In this document: one piece after another, positions 7,702-15,286 of the stretch
Layout: each line of letters opens with the position of its first letter
Position numbering within the stretch: position 1 is the stretch's first letter
Assembly: GCA_964461435.1 (NCBI GenBank)
Contig: CAYWUI010000025.1
Coordinates: 1 to 47,035 of the forward strand
Source: G020354785 sp964461435
Lineage (GTDB): Bacteria; Bacteroidota; Bacteroidia; Bacteroidales; UBA10428
Length of the DNA stretch: 47,035 bases
Direction: 5' to 3'
Translations under genes and position numbers: made by a program
Notes under the pieces: generated by a model
Database searches by the model: none
What the model saw: the letters and a program-made list of their open reading frames with translations, nothing else
What the model was told of the DNA's origin: nothing

Positions 7702-7762
7702 AAAAGCCCTGTGTTTCCACAGGACTTTCCAAATATTAACTATTAACCCTAACCTACTTAAA
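7702..7762 (+). repeat. Hairpin plus conserved tail, copy B (leader of a lost gene)
   Basis: CCTGTG (7708-7713), loop TTTC and CACAGG (7718-7723) are followed by ACTTTCC and AAATATTAAC, then TATTAACCCTAACCTACTTA (7741-7760), matching copy A at 5466-5532 with one indel and few changes. Both stems also carry a mismatched pair at the same place just outside the core. The gap 7663-7969 otherwise contains only the stub ORF that follows this copy. Confidence 0.6.
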
Positions 7763-7771
7763 ACAATTATC

Positions 7772-7798
7772 ATGAAAAAACTCCTTCAAGGACTCTAA
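7772..7798 (+). pseudogene. Eight-codon stub after leader copy B
   Basis: ATG at 7772 opens MKKLLQGL then TAA at 7796-7798. The lysine-leucine start resembles the beginning of a signal peptide, as expected for the exported-protein genes that carry such leaders, but the frame stops at once. Most simply it is the 5' stub of a deleted gene; a leader peptide is the alternative. Confidence 0.35.
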
Positions 7799-7969
7799 AA
7801 CTTACATTTTTATATACAAAATTAATGCCAAATAATTTTTTTATGTATCGCTTTTCCAACTGAATATTCCGTTTTTTATAATACGTATATATTGTTTATT
7901 TATTATAAAACATAAGTTAAAATTTTGTTAATTTATTATAATACTGATTAAATCCGGCCAGGGGGCTCC

Positions 7970-8281
7970 CTATAATTTCAGGAATCTATTCAGACAAGTT
8001 TTATCTCCTGAGACAGATCTAACAAAATATATTCCGCTGTTTAGATGTGAAATATCAACAGCAATTATTTTATTGCCGGTTTTATTTATGGTCATGGAAA
8101 TAACTTTGCCTGTTATGTCCATTATCTCCAATTCCGCAATAATTTTATCATTTCTCACACATAATCTCCCGGTAGCAGGATTGGGATAAATAAACATATT
8201 GCTCTTATTGCTGGTAACTTTATTACCTGTTATTACATCCTCTCTCTCATATTCATAATAATAACAGTCTATGCAGGGCTA
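7970..8281 (-). pseudogene. Remnant of a secreted protein: T9SS sorting domain only
   Basis: The longest ATG frame (7970-8197) encodes only a type IX sorting domain: FIYPNPATGRLCV, then LEIMDITGKVISM, then ISHLNSGIYFVRS and a final RFLKL. Reading upstream in the same frame adds ~28 codons (CIDCYYYEYERED ... VTSNKS) up to an in-frame TAG at 8279-8281, beyond which the frame again reads IDSARIEFA for a short way. A sorting domain without signal peptide or passenger cannot be exported, so this is the 3' end of a broken gene. Confidence 0.7.
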
Positions 8282-8390
8282 TGCAAACTCTATTCTTGCC
8301 GAATCAATCTTATTAATTATATAGTATTAAAATTATTTTCTGTTAAATCTTAAATTAACAGCAAAAATTAAAAATAATCAACAATAATTT

Positions 8391-8969
8391 TTAAACCAGG
8401 TCGCATGCATCTGCTGGCATCCAGTGCTGGTCTTTACCCTCCCACTTTACGTTACACCCAATGGGATTCGTAACCGGAACGGAAATCGGCCTGCCCTCTG
8501 TAAGTTCAGTCAGGGCTCGGTCAAGATCGTTTGACCTCATCCCTGATATATCTCTCGGACTGTCAACTCCGCGGCCCGTATAAACGAGTTCCCTTTTCTC
8601 ATTAAAAACATAGAAGTGGGGTGTTCGCAGGGCTCCATAAACCCTGGCTATATCCTGTGTTTCGTCATACAGGTATATCCACGGAAACTTATAATCATTC
8701 ATACGTCTCACCATATTCTCAAAACTGTCTTCTTCATATGTATTCTCACTGTTGGAGTTAATACCGACAAATTTTACATCCCTGGCAGCAAACTTCTCGG
8801 CCGTCTGCCTGGTTACTTCATCGGAGCCTAACACATAGGGACAATGGTTACAGGTAAAAAACACAACAAGGTATTTATTATCAAAATCCGATAGTTTATA
8901 TGTTCTGCCGTCTGTGGCAGGTAAACTGAAATCCGGGGCTTTTTCTCCCGGTTGTAATGTATATGCCAT
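8391..8969 (-). CDS. Thioredoxin-fold protein, AhpC/TSA-like, cytoplasmic
   Basis: A 192-residue protein without signal peptide. It has the peroxiredoxin/TlpA-type start (LQPGEKAPDFSLPATDG), the active-site motif FTCNHCPY with Cys40 and Cys43, and the cis-proline region LRTPHFYVF. The CNHCPY form marks a branch of thioredoxin-family proteins widespread in Bacteroidota whose substrate is unknown. It is the last gene of a five-gene unit, 2 bases after fabI. A paralogue with signal peptide is encoded at 10164-10763, so the operon makes one copy for each side of the inner membrane. Confidence 0.85.
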   Translation of the reverse strand: MAYTLQPGEKAPDFSLPATDGRTYKLSDFDNKYLVVFFTCNHCPYVLGSDEVTRQTAEKFAARDVKFVGINSNSENTYEEDSFENMVRRMNDYKFPWIYLYDETQDIARVYGALRTPHFYVFNEKRELVYTGRGVDSPRDISGMRSNDLDRALTELTEGRPISVPVTNPIGCNVKWEGKDQHWMPADACDLV

Positions 8970-8971
8970 AA

Positions 8972-9805
8972 TTATTCTTTTATATTATTTTTAATGCTGT
9001 CGTAATGTTTCATTGCTTCAAGGCTCATACCCATGCTGGAAAATCCACCGTCATGAAACAGGTTCTGCATGGTGACTTTGCGTGTAAGGTCTGAAAACAA
9101 TGTTATGCAATAATTTGCACAATCTTCAGCCGTGGCGTTACCCAGGGGTGACATTTTGTTTGAAAAGTCCAGCAACGATTCCATTCCTTTTACCCCACTC
9201 CCCGCAGTAGTCAGTGTCGGCGACTGGGAAATTGTATTTACGCGCACCTTCCTGTTCTTTCCGTAAATATAGCCGAAACTTCTGGCTATAACTTCAAGCA
9301 GGGCTTTTGCATCTCCCATATCATTATATCCATGCAAGGTACGATGTGATGCTATATATGACAGCGCCACTACCGACCCCCATTCCTTAATTGCGTCCAT
9401 CTTATAGGAAGTTGACAGTATCCTGTGAAAAGATAAAGCCGATATATCAAGGGTCTTAATAAAGAAATCATATTTGAGATCATCATATGACAATCCCTTT
9501 CTAACATTCTGGGACATGCCTATTGAATGCAGGATAAAATCAAACCGGCCTCCGAAAATTTGCATTGTCCTGCTTATAAGATTATCCAAATCTTCCATAC
9601 TGGTGGCATCCGCCGTAATAACTTGTGCATTGAGCTTTTTTGCCAGCTGGTTTATGTCGCCCATCCGGCGGGCAGCGGCTGTATTGGAAAGTACAAGTTC
9701 CGCACCCTCACTGAAAGACTTCTCAGCAACCTTCCATGCAATTGATTTCTCATTCAGTGCACCAAAGATAAGCCCCTTTTTGCCCTCTAAAAGTTTACAG
9801 GTCAT
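8972..9805 (-). CDS. fabI: Enoyl-[acyl-carrier-protein] reductase
   Basis: Reduces trans-2-enoyl-ACP in the last step of each fatty-acid elongation cycle with NADH or NADPH. The 277-residue short-chain dehydrogenase has the FabI-type cofactor start (GLIFGALNEKSIAWKVA) and the catalytic set LSYIASHRTLHGYNDMGDAK, in which Tyr150, Tyr160 and Lys167 match E. coli Tyr146, Tyr156 and Lys163. HDGGFSSMG near the end is typical. The frame stays open to 9847, but the MTCKLLEGKKG start at 9805 fits the family length and avoids overlapping phhB, so it is chosen. It sits in a thiol-redox operon, an unusual setting. Confidence 0.95.
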   Translation of the reverse strand: MTCKLLEGKKGLIFGALNEKSIAWKVAEKSFSEGAELVLSNTAAARRMGDINQLAKKLNAQVITADATSMEDLDNLISRTMQIFGGRFDFILHSIGMSQNVRKGLSYDDLKYDFFIKTLDISALSFHRILSTSYKMDAIKEWGSVVALSYIASHRTLHGYNDMGDAKALLEVIARSFGYIYGKNRKVRVNTISQSPTLTTAGSGVKGMESLLDFSNKMSPLGNATAEDCANYCITLFSDLTRKVTMQNLFHDGGFSSMGMSLEAMKHYDSIKNNIKE

Positions 9806-9827
9806 TTTAATCAAATTTTCTGCAAAT

Positions 9828-10160
9828 TTACAACAAAATGCTGTCAATCTTTACAGCTAAAATAAAGTCATTTTCAGACAGCCCTTTAATAGCATGTGTC
9901 CACAATTCTATTTCAACTTTTCCAAAGTAAACATGCATAACAGGATGATGTCCTTCACTTTCGGCAAGCGAAGCTACCTTGTCCACAAAATCCATGGTAT
10001 GCCTGAAGTTTACAAATGAGTACTGCTTTGCAATCTTGCTGTCCTCAATAACTTTCCAGCCGTCTTTCAGCTGACTCAAATACTTATATATCTCCTTGCT
10101 TTTCAAAGCAGGAATGCCTCCTTCACAGGGCTTACACTTTTTATCTGTTAAGAGTGCCAT
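9828..10160 (-). CDS. phhB: Pterin-4a-carbinolamine dehydratase
   Basis: Dehydrates 4a-hydroxytetrahydropterin made by aromatic amino-acid hydroxylases, or serves in pterin/molybdopterin metabolism where no hydroxylase exists. The 110-residue protein has the family signature: GHHPVMHVYFGKVEIELWTH followed by GLSENDFILAVKID. The paired histidines (~71-72) and the later WTH histidine (~89) are the conserved active-site residues. A short N-terminal extension carries a C-x-x-C (KKCKPCEG), common in bacterial members. It starts 3 bases after the upstream thioredoxin-like gene and ends 22 bases before the chosen fabI start. Confidence 0.9.
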   Translation of the reverse strand: MALLTDKKCKPCEGGIPALKSKEIYKYLSQLKDGWKVIEDSKIAKQYSFVNFRHTMDFVDKVASLAESEGHHPVMHVYFGKVEIELWTHAIKGLSENDFILAVKIDSILL

Positions 10161-10163
10161 TTA

Positions 10164-10763
10164 TTAGTTTCCGGTTTTTATACTGCAGCCTATTGCTTTT
10201 GTTACAGCAGGATCGGGTGTTCTGCCTTCCAGCAGCGCATCCAGTGCATCAGCAAGGTAATGTTGCTGCACCTTCGAAGCATCCTGATAGTTGTCATCTA
10301 TAGTTCCTATATATGACACAACCAGATCACCGCCCTCCCTTTTAAGCACAAATACATGGGGAGTCCTTGTTGCCCCGTATTTTTTATATACTTCCTGTGT
10401 TTCATCTACAAGGTAAGGGAATGTAAAATTCTTCTCCCGTGCCCTTATTTTCATATTTTCGAATGAGTCATCGGGTACTACACCGGGATCATTCGGATTG
10501 ATAGCCAGTACAGGCATCCCCTTAGGGGAATACTTGTCATTGATAGCAATAATCCTGTCTTCATACGCCTTTGCAAAAGGACAGTGGTTGCATGTAAATA
10601 TTACAACAAATCCTTTGGCATCGGGATAATCAGCCATACTTATATAAGTACCGTCAACATTCTTTAAACGAAAATCAGCGGCTTTATCGCCTATTCTATA
10701 ACCCTGTCCATTTACCTGGAAAATGATGAGGGCAAATACCATCGTTATTGTCACTTTTTTCAT
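10164..10763 (-). CDS. Exported thioredoxin-fold protein, AhpC/TSA-like
   Basis: A 199-residue protein with a clear signal peptide (MKKVTITMVFALIIFQVNGQ), so it acts in the periplasm. The mature part repeats the plan of the 8391-8969 product: DKAADFRLKNVDG, the active-site IFTCNHCPF with Cys58 and Cys61, and ATRTPHVFVL with the cis-proline. It also ends with a conserved IGCSIK, parallel to IGCNVK in the paralogue, giving a third shared cysteine. It lies 5 bases after the TlpA-like gene and 3 bases before phhB. The partner proteins are unknown. Confidence 0.85.
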   Translation of the reverse strand: MKKVTITMVFALIIFQVNGQGYRIGDKAADFRLKNVDGTYISMADYPDAKGFVVIFTCNHCPFAKAYEDRIIAINDKYSPKGMPVLAINPNDPGVVPDDSFENMKIRAREKNFTFPYLVDETQEVYKKYGATRTPHVFVLKREGGDLVVSYIGTIDDNYQDASKVQQHYLADALDALLEGRTPDPAVTKAIGCSIKTGN

Positions 10764-10768
10764 TGTCT

Positions 10769-11251
10769 TTAGTTTTTAATGTTTATAAATTGAGCCAGCT
10801 CTTCATATGTCAGCGACATTTCGAAGAACTCCCTTGATTTTCCTTTGTAAATGAGAGTGGCCGGTATTGCCCCGGACCAGTCAGGATTCACCCTGTTAAT
10901 CCAGTAATTCTGGTTGGGATCGTCCAGAACGATAACCTCACTCTTTATGTTATTTTTTTTGATAAAAGGAATAAGCCTGTTGTTAACCTGCCCCGGAAAA
11001 TCAAGGCTCACAAGAATAATTTTTACTTTCTGCCTGGCATAAGTACCTTCAAGTTCATTAAATGCCGGTAATTCTTTTATACAGGGAACACACCATGTTG
11101 CCCAGAAATGTATAACATATGTCGTGTCATTATCCTTATTAAGTAAAGGTTCAAAATCCCTGAAATTATAAATTTCTATGGCTTGTAAACGGACCAGGAA
11201 GCCAATGACCAGAAAAGATAATAAAAGGACTTTCATAATACTGTGTTTCAT
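10769..11251 (-). CDS. TlpA-like thioredoxin, exported
   Basis: A 160-residue protein with an N-terminal signal/anchor (MKVLLLSFLVIGFLVRLQA) and the classic active site FWATWCVPCIKELPAF with Cys54 and Cys57. The cis-proline lies in GAIPATLIY. Such proteins reduce periplasmic disulfides, for example in cytochrome c maturation or in supplying methionine sulfoxide reductases. It is the first gene of the five-gene minus-strand unit and is divergent from the lipoprotein MsrB-MsrA at 11395, which needs a thiol donor outside the cytoplasm; a functional link is plausible but inferred. Confidence 0.88.
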   Translation of the reverse strand: MKHSIMKVLLLSFLVIGFLVRLQAIEIYNFRDFEPLLNKDNDTTYVIHFWATWCVPCIKELPAFNELEGTYARQKVKIILVSLDFPGQVNNRLIPFIKKNNIKSEVIVLDDPNQNYWINRVNPDWSGAIPATLIYKGKSREFFEMSLTYEELAQFINIKN

Positions 11252-11394
11252 ATATATTACTTAAATTTAATTCCCGGTTTAAATTTTGCATTCAAGATTT
11301 AAAACAAAAGAATCTTAGTAATGTTCAACTCTAAAACAACAATTCATCCTGAGGATTGTTATAAAGCTAAAACCATTAATAAAAAAAAGTAACC

Positions 11395-12417
11395 ATGAAC
11401 AATAAGAATATTATTCTATTAATTATGGTAAATTTATTTATTACTACATCCTGTTATAATCAAAACAATAAAAAAGTGAAAAAGGAAGAACTAAAAAAAA
11501 TATTAACCCCGATGCAATATTCAGTAACCCAGGAAAATGGTACAGAGCCGCCCTTTCAGAATGAATACTGGAATAATAAAAAAGAGGGAATTTATGTTGA
11601 CATAGTTTCGGGTGAACCTTTGTTCAGTTCACTGGATAAGTTTGATTCGGGCACAGGCTGGCCATGTTTTACACGTTCACTAAAAGATAACAACGTGGTA
11701 AAAAAGCTCGACTATAGCCACGGGATGGCAAGAACAGAGGTCAGGAGCAAAAACAGCAATTTACACCTGGGGCATGTTTTTAATGACGGGCCTGAACCAA
11801 CAGGTTTAAGATATTGCATCAATTCTGCTGCACTAAAGTTTATACCACTTGAAGATCTGGAGAAGGAAGGGTATGGAGAGTATTTAATACTGTTTGAAGA
11901 AAATCCTCAAAAAAAAGATATGAAAAAAACAGGACTTGATACTGCCACATTTGCAGCAGGATGTTTCTGGGGCGTTGAAGAAATTCTCAAAAAAGTAGAC
12001 GGTGTAACAGAAACAACTGTAGGATATACCGGCGGCAATATGGAGAATCCCGGTTACAAAATGGTAAGTACGGGCAAGACAGGCCATGCTGAGGCCGTGC
12101 AGATTATATATGACCCCAATATCATAAGTTATGAAGAACTGCTGGATTACTTCTGGCGTCTGCATGATCCTACAACACCTGACAGGCAGGGCCACGATAT
12201 TGGCAGCCAGTACCGATCTGCAATCTTTTATCATAACGAAAAACAAAAAATCGCTGCAATGAAGTCAAAGGAAGCATTCGACAAGTCAGGTGTTTTTAAA
12301 AATAAGGCAGTTACTCAAATTGTGCCGGCCACGACTTTCTACCCGGCAGAAGAATACCACCAGGACTACTTCGAAAAGAATGGCGGCCGCGTCTGCCATA
12401 TCCTGAGAGATAAATAA
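11395..12417 (+). CDS. msrBA: Lipoprotein peptide-methionine sulfoxide reductase, MsrB-MsrA fusion
   Basis: Repairs both R- and S-methionine sulfoxide in envelope proteins. The 340-residue protein has a lipobox (FITTSC, Cys20), placing it on a membrane facing the periplasm. Residues ~35-170 are MsrB (FDSGTGWPCF, then LGHVFNDGP, then LRYCINSAAL with catalytic Cys141). Residues ~183-335 are MsrA (FAAGCFWGVEE with catalytic Cys190; GHAEAVQI; HDPTTPDRQG; YHQDYF). A cysteine near the C-terminus (GGRVCHIL) may be resolving. The usual zinc CxxC pairs of MsrB are not evident. The order MsrB then MsrA is the reverse of the common MsrAB. It is divergent from the thioredoxin operon. Confidence 0.95.
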   Translation: MNNKNIILLIMVNLFITTSCYNQNNKKVKKEELKKILTPMQYSVTQENGTEPPFQNEYWNNKKEGIYVDIVSGEPLFSSLDKFDSGTGWPCFTRSLKDNNVVKKLDYSHGMARTEVRSKNSNLHLGHVFNDGPEPTGLRYCINSAALKFIPLEDLEKEGYGEYLILFEENPQKKDMKKTGLDTATFAAGCFWGVEEILKKVDGVTETTVGYTGGNMENPGYKMVSTGKTGHAEAVQIIYDPNIISYEELLDYFWRLHDPTTPDRQGHDIGSQYRSAIFYHNEKQKIAAMKSKEAFDKSGVFKNKAVTQIVPATTFYPAEEYHQDYFEKNGGRVCHILRDK

Positions 12418-12470
12418 CAAAATATAATAAAACAATAACCTTTTATAATGTAAAAAATACAATATAATCT

Positions 12471-12478
12471 TATTTTTG
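12471..12478 (+). promoter_or_regulatory. -7 box for the PASTA-secreted protein-rluD unit
   Basis: TATTTTTG matches TAnnTTTG, 45 bases before the preferred ATG at 12523. No good TTTG -33 box at 19-21 bases was found. Confidence 0.45.
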
Positions 12479-12522
12479 CGAGTAACTTCATTAGTTATTA
12501 ATTTTCACAAGTGTCAATATTT

Positions 12523-13347
12523 ATGAACATTAATAATATCTTCAGGTATATTTCCAGGCATCTGTTATTGAGAAACCTTATACTGGCATTCATTCTTTTC
12601 ATTATAATTATCTTTTTGACCTTTAAATGGTTAAAAGTATATACACGTCATAACCAGGCCCTTTCAGTGCCCGATCTCACCGGATTAACAATTAAGGAAG
12701 TTCAGAATGTATTATCCCGGAAAAAATTAAAATACGTATTGTTTGACTCTGTTTACGTGAATGAATTTGAAAGAGGGACTGTTGTGGATCAACATCCTGC
12801 CCCCGGCTTTATAGTTAAAAAAAAACGTAAGATATTCCTAACAATGAATTCAGTGAATCCTGAAAAGATCGTTATGCCCGATTTGGTTAATTTAACATTG
12901 AGGCAGGCCCTGTCAAAGTTAAAATCCTGCGGACTCAGGGTCGGTGATATGATTTATGAACCTGACCTTGCAATTAATGAAGTGCTGGAACAAAAATATA
13001 ATGGCTACCCAATAAAAAAAGGAGATACGCTGATCAGAAACTCCAGGATAGATCTTGTTATAGGAAAAGGATTAAGTAACGAAAAGACTGTTGTCCCTGT
13101 AATAGTTGGATACACTATCCAGGAAGCACAAAGCATACTTGCAAGTATTGTACTAAAAATCGGTAAGCCAACTTACGATTCATCAGTTTCAGACTATGAT
13201 GATTCAATGAGAGCCATAATATTCAAACAAATACCGGCGCATAATAAAAGTCAATTAATACCGTTAGGTTCTTCAATAGATGTATGGCTGACTGTCGATT
13301 CCAGCAAGCTGGAATTGTATGAATCGGCGGACACATTAGATAATTAA
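12523..13347 (+). CDS. Membrane-anchored protein with three PASTA domains
   Basis: A cytoplasmic N-terminus is followed by one membrane helix (LILAFILFIIIIFLTFKWL) and three PASTA repeats: about 50-118 (VPDLTGLTIKEVQNVL), 119-190 (MPDLVNLTLRQALSKL) and 191-265 (VPVIVGYTIQEAQSIL), each ending in a beta strand after a proline-rich loop such as VVDQHPAPG. PASTA repeats usually bind peptidoglycan or muropeptides in penicillin-binding proteins and kinases; here there is no enzymatic domain. ATG at 12523 is preferred over the upstream GTG at 12511. Next comes, after 4 bases, a secreted protein gene and then an rluD-type gene, an arrangement I recall as common in Bacteroidales. Confidence 0.85.
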   Translation: MNINNIFRYISRHLLLRNLILAFILFIIIIFLTFKWLKVYTRHNQALSVPDLTGLTIKEVQNVLSRKKLKYVLFDSVYVNEFERGTVVDQHPAPGFIVKKKRKIFLTMNSVNPEKIVMPDLVNLTLRQALSKLKSCGLRVGDMIYEPDLAINEVLEQKYNGYPIKKGDTLIRNSRIDLVIGKGLSNEKTVVPVIVGYTIQEAQSILASIVLKIGKPTYDSSVSDYDDSMRAIIFKQIPAHNKSQLIPLGSSIDVWLTVDSSKLELYESADTLDN

Positions 13348-13351
13348 TGGG

Positions 13352-15280
13352 ATGACTAAATATCTTAAGACCGGCTATTTATTTTTTTTTGCAACTCTGT
13401 GCTGTTATAACGGTTATAACCAGGAGATAATTGGCCTTACCGAAAACCGGCAGATAAAGAGCAGCCTGAAAAATTACCCATCCAGGATGAAGAGTACTGA
13501 AAACACCGAACAGCTAAACCTCCCTTTTTTCGATGATTTTTCAACATCTTCGGTTTTCCCCGATCCTGATTTGTGGGAGGACAAATATGCATTTATAAAT
13601 TCATCCTATCCGGTTAAACCGGTATCAATTGGTGTTGCAACACTCGATGCTATTGATGATGAGGGCAACATTTATGCTACCGGTAATGATATCACCCCTT
13701 CTGACACTTTAACCTCCCGGCCCATAAACCTGTCCGCATACAAAGGCACCGGACAGCCGGTAACTTTGAGTTTCTGGTACCAGGCAGGTGGCAAAGGCGA
13801 ACCCCCGGAAGAAAAAGACACTCTGCTGCTTGAATTATATTCTCCAAAAGACAACTCATGGACAGGATCTGTATGGAAAGCTGAAATATGGCCCACAGAT
13901 ACATTTCTTCAGGTTATTATATCAATAGATGACAGTTTGTTCCAGGATGGTTTTAAATTCAGGTTCAGAAATTATACAAGCATATCATCCAAAGAAGTAG
14001 TGCAGGGACAGGGAGCGTTGAGCAACTCTGATCAGTGGCATCTCGATTATATTCAACTGGATAACCGTCCGGTTGAAGAACATTCGAGGATAAATGACAT
14101 TACATTCATCGAGCCGCTGAGATCAACTCTGCGACATTATGAGTCGGTGCCATGGTCACATATAGACTATGTTATCACAGATGAAAGAATTGATACTATC
14201 CCTATTTTTATAAGGAATGCTTATGAGCGTCTGGCACCCCCCGATGACTCAACGACAGTTACCCGCCAGTACTTTATAAAGGATTTAAATGATAACACAT
14301 ATTTTATTGAACCATATCCTGTCAGCGGCATAACAGAAAAATTTATAAATAACGCCATTATTGACCGCGGAGACAGATTCAAACCTTATTACCAGCATAC
14401 CGGATCTGATGCCGGTTTGTTTGAGATTGCCGCCTACTTTAAAAATACAGAACACTACAAAGGGAATGATACGGTTAAAAGAATTGAAAAATTCCTGGAC
14501 TATTATGCCTATGATGACGGTACTGCCGAATATGGCTTTGGTATTTCAGGAGAATCTTCAAGAGGCGCACTTCTCGCGTACAGGTTCAAGCTCTACAAAG
14601 CCGACACCATCAGGGCAGTTGATTTTTATTTTAATAAAACCAGAAACAACTTCACTTCTTCAAAATCATTTAAATTATGTATATGGGATAACTATAAAGG
14701 ACTCCCGGGGGATCTTATATATCCTGAAGACCTGGACCGGAGCCCTTATTTATATCCCGCCACATTAAAAGGATTAAACGAATTTACCAGGTACTCGCTT
14801 GACACCTTGCTGATTGTATCAGATACAATTTATGTAGGCTGGCAACAGACTGCAGAGGAATTTTTAAATTTGGGCTATGACATAAATAATGCCAATAAAA
14901 AGAATATTCTGACCAACATTACAGGTATATGGAAATCGTTTGATGAAAGCCCTTCTATCGAAGGCTCACTTATGATCAGACTTGTAATGGGAACAAGGCA
15001 AATAACCACATCAGTTAAAGAGACTGCAAAAATAAATGAAGAGCTTCTGAATATTTATCCAAACCCTGCTGATGAATATATCAATATTCAATATCCTTTT
15101 TCAATTGATGATTATAATTTAACGGTTACAATTTATGATTTCTCCGGAAGAATCATATACATGTCGGGTAAAGTTGCACCGGTTATAAATATATCCGGCT
15201 TCAGTCCCGGATTATACGTCTTAAGGTTAAACGGACATGGATTTGCCCCTGTTAATAAGAAATTCATAATATCCCGTTAA
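13352..15280 (+). CDS. T9SS-secreted protein of unknown function
   Basis: A 642-residue protein with an N-terminal hydrophobic signal (LKTGYLFFFATLCCYNGYNQ) and a C-terminal type IX sorting domain (IYPNPADEYINIQ, then VTIYDFSGRIIYMSG, then GFSPGLYVLRLNG). The region after the signal (LPFFDDFSTSSVFPDPDLWED, partial; then VTLSFWYQAGG) is the jelly-roll-like start seen in many Bacteroidota surface proteins. A second beta-rich part (ALLAYRFKLYKADTIRAVDF) follows. No catalytic residues are recognisable. It is sandwiched between the PASTA gene (4 bases) and the pseudouridine synthase gene (6 bases), so it is cotranscribed with them. Confidence 0.82.
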   Translation: MTKYLKTGYLFFFATLCCYNGYNQEIIGLTENRQIKSSLKNYPSRMKSTENTEQLNLPFFDDFSTSSVFPDPDLWEDKYAFINSSYPVKPVSIGVATLDAIDDEGNIYATGNDITPSDTLTSRPINLSAYKGTGQPVTLSFWYQAGGKGEPPEEKDTLLLELYSPKDNSWTGSVWKAEIWPTDTFLQVIISIDDSLFQDGFKFRFRNYTSISSKEVVQGQGALSNSDQWHLDYIQLDNRPVEEHSRINDITFIEPLRSTLRHYESVPWSHIDYVITDERIDTIPIFIRNAYERLAPPDDSTTVTRQYFIKDLNDNTYFIEPYPVSGITEKFINNAIIDRGDRFKPYYQHTGSDAGLFEIAAYFKNTEHYKGNDTVKRIEKFLDYYAYDDGTAEYGFGISGESSRGALLAYRFKLYKADTIRAVDFYFNKTRNNFTSSKSFKLCIWDNYKGLPGDLIYPEDLDRSPYLYPATLKGLNEFTRYSLDTLLIVSDTIYVGWQQTAEEFLNLGYDINNANKKNILTNITGIWKSFDESPSIEGSLMIRLVMGTRQITTSVKETAKINEELLNIYPNPADEYINIQYPFSIDDYNLTVTIYDFSGRIIYMSGKVAPVINISGFSPGLYVLRLNGHGFAPVNKKFIISR

Positions 15281-15286
15281 TACAAT

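Noticed and set aside
9806..9847. N-terminal extension of fabI (MTAFCCKFAENLIK)
   Set aside because: It would overlap phhB and lengthen the protein beyond the family; the Met at 9805 gives a standard FabI start.
9474..9860. Plus-strand open frames over fabI
   Set aside because: Antisense to the FabI catalytic core with no recognisable domain.
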